This document shows, in pieces, positions 36,678 to 47,031 of a DNA stretch of 64,000 nt (positions are counted from its first letter, which is position 1; each line of letters opens with the position of its first letter). The position numbers and the translations under genes are program-made. The DNA comes from Tahibacter harae (GTDB lineage Bacteria; Pseudomonadota; Gammaproteobacteria; Xanthomonadales; Rhodanobacteraceae). Under the pieces are notes generated by a model. It made no database searches. It saw only the letters and a program-made list of their open reading frames with translations, and had not been told where the DNA came from. The DNA is taken from the NCBI RefSeq assembly GCF_024437735.1, contig NZ_JANFQO010000025.1:1-64000 (forward strand), read 5' to 3'.

Positions 36678-37012
36678 TAGTCCGTATTTGAGGTGTTGGC
36701 AATTGCGCGATGCGGGCTCAGGGGCGGATTGGTGGTTTTTCCTGGGTAAAGCGTTCAGGTGGGAATGGGGAAGGGTTCAGGTTGGGGCGGCGAGGAACGG
36801 GTCTTGAGCGGGCGAGCGGATTGGTATTTGGTTGTGCAAGGCAGGCGTGTGGCTGCTGTTGTCGATTGGATGGCGGCCGGATCTTTGTTGCGAAAACAAA
36901 TGGAATTTCAACGATGGCGGGGCGTGCTGACTGCTTCTCGGCGGGTTTCGCGGAAGCGGGGGCATATCTTGCGTGACGGCGAAAATCCTGCGCTGTCGCG
37001 ATTGCGGCGCCG

Positions 37013-37072
37013 CCCCCTCACCCAACCCTCTCCCCCAAGCGCGTAAACGCGCTTGGGGGAGAGGGTTTTTTG
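37013..37072 (-). repeat. REP-like hairpin (inverted orientation)
   Basis: CCCTCACCC then CCCTCTCCCCCAAGCGCG and its mirror CGCGCTTGGGGGAGAGGG form a long perfect hairpin followed by TTTTTT. It is the same element as at 10750 and 55425, in the opposite orientation. On the plus strand it could also act as a terminator. Confidence 0.8.
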
Positions 37073-37249
37073 CGCCTGGATTTATAGAGTTTGGTGCGTT
37101 CGGGATTTTCGGGCAGGCAGGTCGGTGGGTATCGCTGTTGTCCGAGCGATCACCCGAAATGCCGTTTGCGATCTTGCTTCTGCCCGAATTTCGACAGCAG
37201 CCTCGCGCTGCCGTAGTCATGGCTTCAGCCGCGGTTTTTTGCGCAGCTT

Positions 37250-37440
37250 TCGTCGATGCTGGTGTTGTTGCCGACACCGACACCGACGCCGACGCCGGTG
37301 CTAGCGCTGGCGCTGGCGACGTTGCCGTTACCGCCGGAGCAGAGGAGCCGGTGCTGATGTCTGTGCCGTCGTTTTGCTGTTGCTGTTGCTGTTGCCATTG
37401 CCGTTGCTGCTGCTCGTGCTTGTGCTCAGCTCGGCTGTTG
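37250..37440 (-). repeat. Degenerate hexanucleotide tract
   Basis: Short-period runs such as GACACCGACACCGACGCCGACGCC and TGTTGCTGTTGCTGTTGC show a decayed 6-base periodicity. It adjoins the composite-repeat core exactly where copy B has a perfect GCCAAA array, so it looks like a diverged or unrelated-unit version of the same tract. Confidence 0.6.
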
Positions 37441-37735
37441 CTTCTGCGCACAGGGATGTGCGCCGCTCCACCGGGGCCCCATAAGCCGCGGCGAGGCGGC
37501 GCAGGATCAGCCCGCGCGCAGCGCGGGTCGCGCCCAGGGATGGGCGCGAGTCGTGCGCAGAGCCAGGATGGCCCTTCGCACGACCCCGTAGCCGCCTCGC
37601 GAAGCCGAAGGGCAGGATGCCCGTAGGCCGCGGCTTCTGGGGTGTGCTTTCTTTGCCTACTTTCTTTTGCACAAGCAAAAGAAAGTAGGTCGGCCGCCGC
37701 AGGCGGACGAAACCGCTTTAAAACAAGCATCGCGC
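37440..37735 (-). repeat. Composite repeat core, copy A
   Basis: On the minus strand this reads as copy B (55007-55290). It begins GCGGTTTCGTCCGCC, then a 15-bp perfect palindrome CCTACTTTCTTTTGC / GCAAAAGAAAGTAGG around a 4-base loop (37656-37689), then CACCCCAGAAGCCGCGGCC. A GC-rich part with several small hairpins follows (the GCGCCCATCCCTGGGCGC type), and it ends GCGCAGAAGCAAC. The middle differs most between copies. Confidence 0.8.
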
Positions 37736-37915
37736 CGAAGGCGCACAAAACGCCTTATTTCAACCACTCCACCCTACAAACAAAAAAGCCGAACAAAACA
37801 AAATCACAGACGCGCCGCCCGAAAAATCCAGGAGGCCGGCACCCCAGATACGCCCCACAGAAAACGGAAGAACCAACCCGCCACCAACCCGGGCGAACAA
37901 AAAACCGCCCCAGCG

Positions 37916-38704
37916 TCAAATCGACTGCATTCTGCCCCCATCCACCGCCAAACTAACCCCATTCACATATCCCGCCGCGGGCGAAGCCAGAAACGCGATC
38001 GCCGCCGCGACTTCTTCCGCCGAAGCAAACCGTCCGACAGGCACGCTCGCCAGCATGGTCTGCTCGATCTCCTGCGCCGTCTTGCCGGTTGCGGCAACGC
38101 GGTCGGCAATGATCTGCTCCAGCCGCTGTGTGCGCGTATACCCGGGCAGCACGTTGTTCACGGTGATGCCGAACGGCCCGAGTTCGGCCGACAGCGTCTT
38201 GGCCCAGCTCGCCACCGCCCCGCGTATCGTGTTCGACACGCCGAGGTTGCGGATCGGTTCCTTCACGGAGGTCGAGATCACATTGACCACCCGGCCGAAG
38301 CCCGCATCGCGCATGCCCGGCAGCACGGCCTGCAGCAATACGTGGTTGGCCAGCAGATGGCGCTGGAATGCGTCGGTGAAGGCGTCGATGGCGGCGCTGC
38401 GGGCGGGGCCGCCGGGCGGGCCGCCGGTGTTGTTGATGAGGATATGGATGGGCGCGGCCGAGGCGGTGCCTTCGACCTTGCGCCGCAAGGTGTCGTGCTC
38501 GGCCACGTCAGCGGCGATGAAGGCATGGGTCTGGGCGGCGTGGGTGCGCGGCAGGGCCTCGACCACTTCGGCCAGGGTCTCCGCGTTGCGCGCGAGCACG
38601 GTGACGTCGGCGCCGAGCAGGGCCAGTTCGTGGGCCGCGGCGCGGCCTATGCCCTGGGAGGCGCCGCAGACCAGGGCGTGCCTGCCGTTGAGTTGCAGCT
38701 GCAT
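37916..38704 (-). CDS. SDR-family protein lacking the usual catalytic Tyr-Lys
   Basis: The 262-residue Rossmann protein has the cofactor motif VCGASQGIGRAAAHEL, NNTGGPPGGP and the C-terminal VNGVSLAVDGG, so it looks like a FabG-type short-chain reductase. At the active site, however, the canonical YxxxK is replaced by SNTIR (after NVISTSVKEPIRNLGV). A dehydrogenase reaction by the standard mechanism is therefore doubtful. The same substitution is known in a subgroup annotated as atypical SDRs. It stands alone between repeat island A and a small acidic protein gene. Confidence 0.85.
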   Translation of the reverse strand: MQLQLNGRHALVCGASQGIGRAAAHELALLGADVTVLARNAETLAEVVEALPRTHAAQTHAFIAADVAEHDTLRRKVEGTASAAPIHILINNTGGPPGGPARSAAIDAFTDAFQRHLLANHVLLQAVLPGMRDAGFGRVVNVISTSVKEPIRNLGVSNTIRGAVASWAKTLSAELGPFGITVNNVLPGYTRTQRLEQIIADRVAATGKTAQEIEQTMLASVPVGRFASAEEVAAAIAFLASPAAGYVNGVSLAVDGGRMQSI

Positions 38705-38828
38705 GCGCGGCTCCTGTTGTTTGTCCGGGGAAATCGGGAAAACGGAAAATGTGGTGCGGGTGATTGTGCGGGATGCTGCGCGGTCCGCCGGCGATCCTTG
38801 CCGATGCGGCCGCTGCGCCTGCGTTGCC

Positions 38829-39179
38829 TCAGCCCAGCCCGCGCGCGATCTTGTGCACCATGCGCGGCAGCAGTTCCTCGTCGCTGTCGCCGCTGGGCTC
38901 GTGCATGCTGTCCAGGTCGAAACCCATGACGGCGGCGTCTTCCTCGTCCAGGCCGTCGAATTCGCGGAATTCGGCGTCGAGCAGGGCCATGCGCGCGGCG
39001 GTCTCGTCGTCGTAGCGCAGGTATTCGCCGGTGGCGCCGAAGACTTCGGCCAGGCCGCTGTCGTAGACGTCCAGGCGCGACCAGATCAGGGTGTCGCCGA
39101 AGCCGGCGCACCACCAGTAGCTGTGCACGCGCTGCGGCGCGTTCTCGTCGATGACGATATCGTCGTTTTCGTCGTTCAT
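38829..39179 (-). CDS. Small acidic protein of unknown function
   Basis: The 116-residue, strongly acidic, soluble protein opens MNDENDDIVIDENAPQ and contains HSYWWCAGFGDTLIW, with several Trp and Asp/Glu clusters. I do not recognise a family. It overlaps the preceding membrane protein stop by four bases, so the two are translated together. Confidence 0.6.
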   Translation of the reverse strand: MNDENDDIVIDENAPQRVHSYWWCAGFGDTLIWSRLDVYDSGLAEVFGATGEYLRYDDETAARMALLDAEFREFDGLDEEDAAVMGFDLDSMHEPSGDSDEELLPRMVHKIARGLG

Positions 39180-39481
39180 AGCAGCACTCCGCTGGCGCGC
39201 AATACGAACAATACCGCGGCGACCGCGCCGCCCAGGGCGATGGACCAGGCCGCGACGCTGCCCGGCATGGCCAGGAAGCGCAGGTCGCGGTCGGGCGAGG
39301 AACGCCAGGTCCAGCGCAGGAACCAGACGAAGGCGCTGGGCGAGAACGGCGTCGCGCCCATGCGCGGGCGCTCCTGCGGGTGGCGGTCGCGCAATTGGGT
39401 CGCCACCAGCGGCCAGCTCATTACGTAGGCGGTGAGGCCGAAGATGGCAATGCCCAGGGCGAGCAGCAGCAGGAATAGCAC
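39176..39481 (-). CDS. Small membrane protein of unknown function
   Basis: About 101 residues with two hydrophobic helices (LFLLLLALGIAIFGLTAYVM and AWSIALGGAVAAVLFVL) separated by a Pro/Arg-rich loop. I choose GTG 39481 because GAGG lies 9 bases upstream; a TTG at 39490 keeps the same frame. It is coupled by overlap to the acidic protein gene. Confidence 0.6.
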   Translation of the reverse strand: MLFLLLLALGIAIFGLTAYVMSWPLVATQLRDRHPQERPRMGATPFSPSAFVWFLRWTWRSSPDRDLRFLAMPGSVAAWSIALGGAVAAVLFVLRASGVLL

Positions 39482-39660
39482 GTCAGGCAACCTCGTCGTG
39501 GACAGGATACGGCGCGATCATGCCCGGCCGCAGCGGCATCCGTGCAAGTGCATGCGACAGCGCGCCGCAGGCCTTCGGCAGGCCGTACGCCGCGGCGGGC
39601 ACACGGCCTTGCAAGGTTCCGGCGCGGTTCGCGCGATTCATGCGCTGCGCCCCGGCGCCG

Positions 39661-41061
<1,401 letters not shown>

Positions 41062-41217
41062 GAACTTCTACTCCACGAAACAGGGCGCAGCCAGGCGCCG
41101 GGAAAGCCTGGAATGATAGCGGAACTGCGGCCGGGCCGACGCCGGCCTTGCAATCCGCGCGGGCGACCCCATGCGGTCGGGGTGGCCGGGACGATCCGGC
41201 CTTTCCCTGCAGACTGC

Positions 41218-41223
41218 TAGAAT
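41218..41223 (+). promoter_or_regulatory. Candidate -10 box, possibly leaderless transcript
   Basis: TAGAAT in the context TGCTAGAATCCGCCGC ends 7 bases before ATG 41231. The transcript would then begin at or next to the start codon. No clear -35 is seen. Confidence 0.35.
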
Positions 41224-41230
41224 CCGCCGC

Positions 41231-41557
41231 ATGTCCATATCCCTGACTCCCGCCGCGCGCCAGCGCATGCTCGATTTCCTGGCCCGCGACAGCAATGCCA
41301 AGGCCGTGCGTTTCGGCGTCAAGCGCACCGGCTGTTCTGGCTACAGCTATGTGGTCGACCTGGCCGACAGCATCCGCGACGACGACCACTGGATCGAGGA
41401 CGCCGGCGTACGCCTGGTGGTGGATGCCAAGAGCCTTCCCCTGGTCGACGGCACGGCCATCGACTTCCAGAAGAAAGGCCTGAATGCCGAGTTCGTGTTC
41501 CACAATCCGAACACCACCGGCGAATGCGGCTGCGGCGAGAGCTTCACCGTAGGCTGA
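41231..41557 (+). CDS. Iron-sulfur cluster carrier, IscA/ErpA/HesB type
   Basis: The 108-residue A-type carrier has the three conserved cysteines: KRTGCSGYSY and the C-terminal ECGCGESF. These proteins bind Fe-S clusters or iron and hand them to targets. Which paralogue (IscA, ErpA, SufA) cannot be fixed from context, as no isc or suf genes adjoin. It appears as a lone gene with a strong terminator 93 bases after its stop. Confidence 0.92.
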   Translation: MSISLTPAARQRMLDFLARDSNAKAVRFGVKRTGCSGYSYVVDLADSIRDDDHWIEDAGVRLVVDAKSLPLVDGTAIDFQKKGLNAEFVFHNPNTTGECGCGESFTVG

Positions 41558-41649
41558 GCCCGTCTCGCGCCGGCTGCCGGAGCTTCGCCCGGGACTGGGC
41601 CGTTACCGCCGCAGCCATGGTTTCACCCCGGCTTGAGTCCGCTTCCCTG

Positions 41650-41684
41650 CGCCGGCCCGCTTTCAGGCGGGCCGGCGCGTTTTC
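41650..41684 (+). terminator. Strong Rho-independent terminator
   Basis: CGCCGGCCCGC (41650-41660), a 6-base loop and GCGGGCCGGCG (41667-41677) form an 11-bp perfect GC stem, followed by CGTTTT. It lies in a convergent spacer; the T-run favours the plus strand (Fe-S carrier gene). Confidence 0.75.
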
Positions 41685-41701
41685 GTTCTCGCGCGCTTTT
41701 C

Positions 41702-42964
41702 TCAGGCCGGCTTGGGTTTCTTGGCGATGTTCTCGATCAGGGCCAGCAGGGCGTCGACCTGCGGCAGCAGCTCGTGGTTGGGATAGGCGCTGCGGATCTG
41801 GTTGAGCAGGGCGGCGGCCTCGGCGTCCTTGCCCATGCGTTCGCTGAGCAGGCGCGCCGCCATCAGGTACATGGCCGGAATGTCGGCGCTGCGCGGATGA
41901 CGCCGGTGAAAGCCGTTGATCAGGCGCAGCGCGATCTGCGCATGGCCCAGGGCGTGGGCGCGCTTGGCCAGGCGCACGTTGCCTTCCGCATCCGCCGGCA
42001 GGAAGGCCGGTTCCAGTTCGGACAGTTCGCGGTACAGCTCGACCGCGGCCTTTTCCTTGTCCTGGGCCAGCAGCATGGGCAGGTATTCCTTGCCGTGGCG
42101 CAGCAGCTCGGCGGTATCGCCCTTCAGGCGCAGCAGCTTGCGGTACTGGGTATGCACCGCTTCGGTGCCGCCGCGCTCGCGCAGGTGGTTGCGCAGGGCC
42201 TCGGTGGCCATGTCGGTTTCGCCGTCCTGGACCATCTGCGCGACCTCGTCGAGGATGAACTGGTCCGGGTCATCGGTCGCGCGCGACAGGCGTACCTGCG
42301 CCTCGGGCTCGTAGCCCAGTTCCTCGTGGTACTGCCAGATCAGATAGCCCATCAGGTGGAAGGTCGCGATCAGGGCGTAGCCGGAAATGAAATGGAACAG
42401 CGGCAGGCCGATCACCAGCGGCAGCAGGCTGCCCAGCCAGGCCTGGGCATTGCCGGCGCTGATGAAGATGACCAGCATCAGGCCGAAGGCGAGGAAATAC
42501 GGCCAGCCCAGCCGGGTCATGATCTGGAACCAGGTGCCCGGATTGAGGGCGTGGCCGAGGTTCTGGTCTATGGCCAGGGACATCACTGCGCCGGGGTAGC
42601 CGAACATCATGACTACGCACAGGGCAATGCCGATCCAGCCCAGCAGCAGGATCAGCAGCACGCCGACGACAATGAAGATCACCTGCAGCCAAATGCCCAT
42701 CCAGCCGACGGAGCTGTCGACCTCGGTCATGCCCTCGGGCGGCTCCATGCGGCCATTGGCCGTGGCGCGCAGCACTTCAAAGGCGAACCGGTACAGCGCC
42801 ACCGTGACCAGCAGGTCGAGGAACCAGCCGGCCAGCCCGGGCAGCAGCCCGAGCAAGCGGGCCACTGCCAGCACGCCTATGGTGATAAGGGCGCTGGTCT
42901 GGGCCGGATAAAGCGAGATTTCGCGCAGCCGCTGCCAGAACGGCGTTATGGCCTGGTCGTTCAT
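41702..42964 (-). CDS. DUF4013-type membrane protein with TPR-like tail
   Basis: This 420-residue protein has a membrane part with about six helices (residues 25-235, e.g. LQVIFIVVGVLLILLLGWIGIAL). The cytoplasmic or periplasmic helical tail (250-420) looks like tetratricopeptide repeats. The membrane section resembles DUF4013 proteins of unknown function. No operon partner is evident; the upstream spacer to the HerA-like gene is 115 bp. Confidence 0.75.
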   Translation of the reverse strand: MNDQAITPFWQRLREISLYPAQTSALITIGVLAVARLLGLLPGLAGWFLDLLVTVALYRFAFEVLRATANGRMEPPEGMTEVDSSVGWMGIWLQVIFIVVGVLLILLLGWIGIALCVVMMFGYPGAVMSLAIDQNLGHALNPGTWFQIMTRLGWPYFLAFGLMLVIFISAGNAQAWLGSLLPLVIGLPLFHFISGYALIATFHLMGYLIWQYHEELGYEPEAQVRLSRATDDPDQFILDEVAQMVQDGETDMATEALRNHLRERGGTEAVHTQYRKLLRLKGDTAELLRHGKEYLPMLLAQDKEKAAVELYRELSELEPAFLPADAEGNVRLAKRAHALGHAQIALRLINGFHRRHPRSADIPAMYLMAARLLSERMGKDAEAAALLNQIRSAYPNHELLPQVDALLALIENIAKKPKPA

Positions 42965-43079
42965 GTCGATGATTTCCCCGATGATCCCTGTCGTTATTTG
43001 CGGCCGGCGCTGCCGGCCGGTTGCGTCCGGCCGCCGAGGCCGTTCCTGAGCGTCGGCGGATGCGGGCAGCCGCGGCGCT

Positions 43080-44588
43080 TCAGCGCTTGCCGCCCATGAT
43101 GGAGCCGAGCACGCCGCGCAGGATCTGCCGGCCGAGCTGGTTGCCCACGGAACGCATGGTGGACTTGGCCGCGGCCTCGATCACGCCCTGGCGCCGGCCG
43201 GTGCCGAACAGCGCGCCCTTGATCATGTCGCCCCAGCCGTTGCTTTCCTCGGCGGCGGCCTTGCCCTTCTTCTTCGGCGCGGCTTCCGCTTCTTCCTCTT
43301 CCGCCGCGGCCGTTTCGGCTGCGCGCGCGGCCAGTTTTTCATAGGCCGATTCGCGGTCCACCGCAGTGTCGTACTTGCCGCCTACGGGCGAGCGTGCGCG
43401 GATCGCGGCGCGTTCTTCGTCGCTGATCGCGCCGATGCGGCAGCCCGGCGGCACCACGAACAGGCGTTCCACCGGCAGCGGTACGCCGCCGTCCTGCAAG
43501 GTGGTGGCCAGCGCTTCGCCAACGCCGAGCTGGGTGATGACTTCGGCGACTTTCTTGATTTTGGGATTGGGCGGAAATGTTTCCGCCGCCGCCTTGACCG
43601 CTTTCTGATCGCGCGGGGTGAAGGCGCGCAGCGCGTGCTGCACGCGGTTGCCCATCTGGCCGAGGATGGTCTGCGGCACGTCGTCGGGATTCTGCGAGCA
43701 GAAGTACACGCCGACGCCCTTGGAGCGGATCAGGCGCACCACCTGCTCCACGCGCTGCACCAGCGCCGGCGGCGCGTCGTCGAACAGCAGGTGGGCTTCG
43801 TCGAAAAAGAACACCAGCTTGGGCTGGGCCAGGTCGCCGACTTCGGGCAGGCGCTCGAACAGCTCCGACAGCAGCCAGAGCAGGAAAGTGGAATACAGCT
43901 TGGGCTTGAGTATCAGCTTGTCCGCGGCCAGCACATTGATGATGCCGCGGCCGCCCATGTCCTGGCGCAGGAAGTCGGCCAGGTCCAGCGCCGGCTCGCC
44001 GAAGAACTGGTCGCCGCCGGCCTGTTCCAGCGACAGCAGGGCGCGCTGGATGGCGGCGATCGACTGCGAGGAAATCAGGCCGTAGCGCTGGGAAATGGCC
44101 TTGGCGTTTTCCGCGGCGAAGGTGAGCAGGGCGCGCAGGTCTTTCAGATCCAGCAGCAGCAGGCCTTCGTCGTCGGCCAGCTTGAACACGACTTCGAGCA
44201 CGCCTTCCTGGGTGTCGTTGAGTTCGAGCAGGCGGCCCAGCAGGTTGGGGCCCATCTCCGATACGGTGCTGCGCACCGGATGGCCGAGCTGGCCGTAGAT
44301 ATCCCAGAACACCACCGGGTTGGCCGCGGCCTTCCATTCCACCTGCAACTGGGCGACGCGCTCGTCGATCTTGGCGTTGCCGCCGCCGGCCTGGCACAGG
44401 CCGGCCAGGTCGCCCTTCACGTCGGCCAGGAATACCGGCACGCCGAGCTGGGAAAAGCCCTCGGCCAGGCGCATCAGGGTGACCGACTTGCCGGTGCCGG
44501 TGGCGCCGGCGATCAGACCATGGCGGTTGGCGTACTTGGCCCGCAGCAGGACATCGATGTCGCTCTTGCCCACCAGGATATCGGTCAC
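43080..44588 (-). CDS. HerA-like ATPase, DUF853 family
   Basis: The 502-residue P-loop ATPase matches the DUF853/YjgR family. Walker A is GATGTGKSVTLMRL, Walker B is LVFFFDEAHLLFDDAP, with the sensor region YFCSQNPDDVPQTILGQMGNRVQHALRAF. Relatives of HerA move along DNA, but the function of this branch is undetermined. The C-terminal 80 residues are charged and Ala-rich. The start is GTG 44588. It is divergent from mltD across a repeat-containing spacer. Confidence 0.9.
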   Translation of the reverse strand: MTDILVGKSDIDVLLRAKYANRHGLIAGATGTGKSVTLMRLAEGFSQLGVPVFLADVKGDLAGLCQAGGGNAKIDERVAQLQVEWKAAANPVVFWDIYGQLGHPVRSTVSEMGPNLLGRLLELNDTQEGVLEVVFKLADDEGLLLLDLKDLRALLTFAAENAKAISQRYGLISSQSIAAIQRALLSLEQAGGDQFFGEPALDLADFLRQDMGGRGIINVLAADKLILKPKLYSTFLLWLLSELFERLPEVGDLAQPKLVFFFDEAHLLFDDAPPALVQRVEQVVRLIRSKGVGVYFCSQNPDDVPQTILGQMGNRVQHALRAFTPRDQKAVKAAAETFPPNPKIKKVAEVITQLGVGEALATTLQDGGVPLPVERLFVVPPGCRIGAISDEERAAIRARSPVGGKYDTAVDRESAYEKLAARAAETAAAEEEEAEAAPKKKGKAAAEESNGWGDMIKGALFGTGRRQGVIEAAAKSTMRSVGNQLGRQILRGVLGSIMGGKR

Positions 44589-44647
44589 GGTCGTTCCCTC
44601 TGTAGTCGTGCAAATTCGGCGTGAAGGGGGATTGTAGCGACGGGACT

Positions 44648-44731
44648 GGATATTCGGGATCCGGGATTCACAAAACGCCAGCCTGTCCGTTTTTTGCGAA
44701 TCCCGAATCCCTCCATCCCAAATCCCGGCCT
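44648..44731. repeat. Intergenic inverted repeat of the GGGATT type
   Basis: TTCGGGATCCGGGATTCACAAAA-like arm at 44652-44674 faces TTTTTTGCGAATCCCGAATCC at about 44690-44710, followed by a further ATCCCAAATCCCGG. It is the same family as 21818-21891, here in the divergent spacer between the HerA-like gene and mltD. Confidence 0.65.
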
Positions 44732-44799
44732 TTCAGAGTTGTATCAGGCCTAGCTGCTGTGTAACGTGCGGACTGTTTGGGTACTGCTGGAATTTGCTC

Positions 44800-46320
44800 A
44801 TGTTTTCCTATCGCCTCGCCGCCGCCCTGGCCGCTCCGCTGCTGCTGGCCGCCTGCGCCGGCTCCCCCGCCAAGACCACCAAGGCCGACAAGGCCGCCGC
44901 CGCGACGGCCGCCGTGGACGAAACCGAGATCGGCACCTTGTACACCCGCCTGGGCGAGGCGGTGAAACGCTACGAGGGCAGTGCCGATCTGGCTGCCGCC
45001 GGCGAGCGCGAACGCGCCGCGCGCGAGGGCAATGCGGCGTTGGACGATCTGCGCGCCGCCGCCCTGCGCTGCCAGCAATTGCCCGGCTGCGAGGAAGAGC
45101 GCTTCCTTTCCGCCTTCGACGGCCTGCTGCGGCGCGATGCCCCGGTCACCGCCGGCGGCGAGGCGGAGCAGATCCGCGGCGATGACGTGCCGGAAGCCGC
45201 CGGCGAAGGCTCGCCGCTGGTGGCCGACCTGCCGGAGACGGCGCGCTCCATCACTTTGCTCAAGGGCCGGCCGCTGGCCGACATGATCGCGGTGAACGAG
45301 CCGGTGAAGGCGGCGCTGGAGGAATGGCTGACCCAGTACCGGCCCAACCTGATCCAGTCCTACGTCAACTATCAGTACATGCGCCAGCTGATGTGGCCGG
45401 AATATCAGAAGGCCGGCCTGCCCGAGGCGCTGCTGTTCGGCTTCATCGCCAAGGAATCCGGTGGCAAGGTGCATGCGGTGTCGCGCTCGGGCGCCAGCGG
45501 CCCGCTGCAGTTCATGTACGCGACCGGCCTGCGTTTCGGCCTGAGCACCGAGAACGGCTTCGACCAGCGCTTCGACCCGGCGCTGTCGGCGCGGGCCAAC
45601 GCGGCCTATCTCAACGAGCAACTGCGCATCTTCAATAACGACCTGGAACTGGTCCTGGCCGCCTACAACGGCGGCGAGGGCCGCGTCGGCCGCCTGGCCG
45701 GCGGCGGCCGCGGGCGCTTCTGGGATTCCTCGGTCTATGCCGCGCTGGCGCCGGAAACCCGCGAATACGTGCCCATGGTGCTGGCGGCGGCATGGCTGTT
45801 CATGCACCCGGAACGCTACAACCTGACCTTTCCCAAGATCGACACCAAGCTGGGCAGCGTAGTCCTGCCGCGCAGCATGTCGCTGGCCGAGCTGTCGATC
45901 TGCTTCGGCCAGGAAGGCGGCAGCCATGACGGCTGGTTCCGCGCCCTGCGCAATCTGAATCCGGCCTACGACCACCAGGCCGCGCTGGCTCCGGGCACCC
46001 GCCTGCAAGTGCCGGCCGTGCTGGAAGCGGCCTTTCCGCGCACCTGTGCCCAGGGCCAGTGGCAGGCGCTGGCGGCGGAGCTGCATGCGGCCAATGTCCC
46101 GCTGGTGGCCTCGGCACCCAGCCCCGCCGCCCGTTCGCGCGCGGCGGCCGGCCGCCGCAGCTATACCGTGCGCAAGGGCGACACTCTGGCCGCGATTGCG
46201 CGGCGCCATTCCTGTACCGAAGTGCGCGAGATCGCCAGCCTGAACCGCCTGCGCGGCCCCAGCTATGCGATCAAGCCGGGCCAGACCTTGCAGATTCCAG
46301 CCTGTCCGCGCGGCAGCTGA
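44800..46320 (+). CDS. mltD: Membrane-bound lytic murein transglycosylase D (MltD-like)
   Basis: The 506-residue lipoprotein cleaves peptidoglycan glycan strands. It has a signal with lipobox LLLAAC, an N-terminal helical region, and an SLT domain (about residues 200-330). The catalytic Glu lies in FIAKESGGKVHAVSRSG near residue 218, and ASGPLQFM and AAYNGGEGRVGR follow. One C-terminal LysM domain (about 454-502, YTVRKGDTLAAIARRH) binds the wall. ATG 44800 is preferred over an in-frame TTG at 44794. Confidence 0.93.
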   Translation: MFSYRLAAALAAPLLLAACAGSPAKTTKADKAAAATAAVDETEIGTLYTRLGEAVKRYEGSADLAAAGERERAAREGNAALDDLRAAALRCQQLPGCEEERFLSAFDGLLRRDAPVTAGGEAEQIRGDDVPEAAGEGSPLVADLPETARSITLLKGRPLADMIAVNEPVKAALEEWLTQYRPNLIQSYVNYQYMRQLMWPEYQKAGLPEALLFGFIAKESGGKVHAVSRSGASGPLQFMYATGLRFGLSTENGFDQRFDPALSARANAAYLNEQLRIFNNDLELVLAAYNGGEGRVGRLAGGGRGRFWDSSVYAALAPETREYVPMVLAAAWLFMHPERYNLTFPKIDTKLGSVVLPRSMSLAELSICFGQEGGSHDGWFRALRNLNPAYDHQAALAPGTRLQVPAVLEAAFPRTCAQGQWQALAAELHAANVPLVASAPSPAARSRAAAGRRSYTVRKGDTLAAIARRHSCTEVREIASLNRLRGPSYAIKPGQTLQIPACPRGS

Positions 46321-46454
46321 GCGGGTGCCCGGCGGGATCCGGGCCGTGCCTGTCGTGGCGCGGCCTGTTCGCCGCGGATGAGAATGCCGCCGGCTGGACA
46401 GGTTTCGCCGACCGGAAAAGCAGCGCGCCGCCGGCCGCCTGTGCCAATCCCGGA

Positions 46455-46485
46455 AAAAGAAAAGGCGCGCCATCCCTGGCGCGCC
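46455..46485 (-). terminator. Terminator for the minus-strand gene at 46533
   Basis: GGCGCGCCA (46464-46472), loop TCCC and TGGCGCGCC (46477-46485) make a perfect 9-bp stem. On the minus strand it is followed by TTTTCTTTTT. It lies in the convergent spacer after mltD. Confidence 0.8.
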
Positions 46486-46532
46486 GGTCTATACCAGCCC
46501 GAAAAACCCGTCTTGCTGTCCCGATCTAGTGC

Positions 46533-46970
46533 TCAGGCCGCCTGTTCGCTGGAAAACCAGCTGTCGGAGGTCGCCGCCGGCACCGTCTCGCGCAGCCAGC
46601 GCAGCGAGCGCAGCAGCGAGCGGTGTACGCCGTCCAGCGACGGCAGGGTGGTGCCGCGGGTTTCGTGATAGGCCACCGTCAGCCACAGGGCGATGCCGCG
46701 CAGGCGCACCGGCAGGTTTTCCGAGCGGGCGCGGGACAGGCCTATGTCGGTGCCGCTGCCCCAGGCGCTGTAGCGCTGCTCGGGCGGAGTGCCGTAGAGG
46801 TGCGGGAACTCGCTCTTGGCGGCGGCGGAAAATTCTTTCTGGGTCAGGGTCGCCAGCTGCAGGCGGGCGGCGTTGTTCAGGCCGCTCATCAGCTTGTCGA
46901 TTTCCTTGAATTCGCGCTGCAGCTGATATGCGCGTTTGGTCGCCACTAGGCGCCAGATCAGTTGCTGCAT
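46533..46970 (-). CDS. Hypothetical protein, 145 residues
   Basis: I do not recognise this soluble, basic, helical protein. It begins MQQLIWRLVATKRAYQLQRE and ends SDSWFSSEQAA, with no signal peptide or membrane helix. AAGGGGAA precedes ATG 46970 at good spacing. A fair promoter lies upstream (47032-47061) and a clear terminator follows, so it looks like a real single-gene unit. Confidence 0.65.
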   Translation of the reverse strand: MQQLIWRLVATKRAYQLQREFKEIDKLMSGLNNAARLQLATLTQKEFSAAAKSEFPHLYGTPPEQRYSAWGSGTDIGLSRARSENLPVRLRGIALWLTVAYHETRGTTLPSLDGVHRSLLRSLRWLRETVPAATSDSWFSSEQAA

Positions 46971-47031
46971 GGAAATTCCCCTTGGTTTCGTTCGCGGCGA
47001 TCGCCGGCAATGGTAATCCGACAGGCGGTGG

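Larger units (their letters stand above)
36678..37915. other. Gene-free repeat island A
   Basis: About 1.2 kb with no credible gene on either strand. It holds a REP-like hairpin (37013-37072), a degenerate hexanucleotide tract (about 37250-37440), a conserved composite-repeat core (about 37440-37735) and an A-rich stretch (37740-37910) of lower GC. 36678-37010 shows nothing I can name. Confidence 0.7.

Noticed and set aside
37667-38929. 420-residue plus-strand frame
   Set aside because: It is opposite the SDR gene and starts in the repeat island; no domain.
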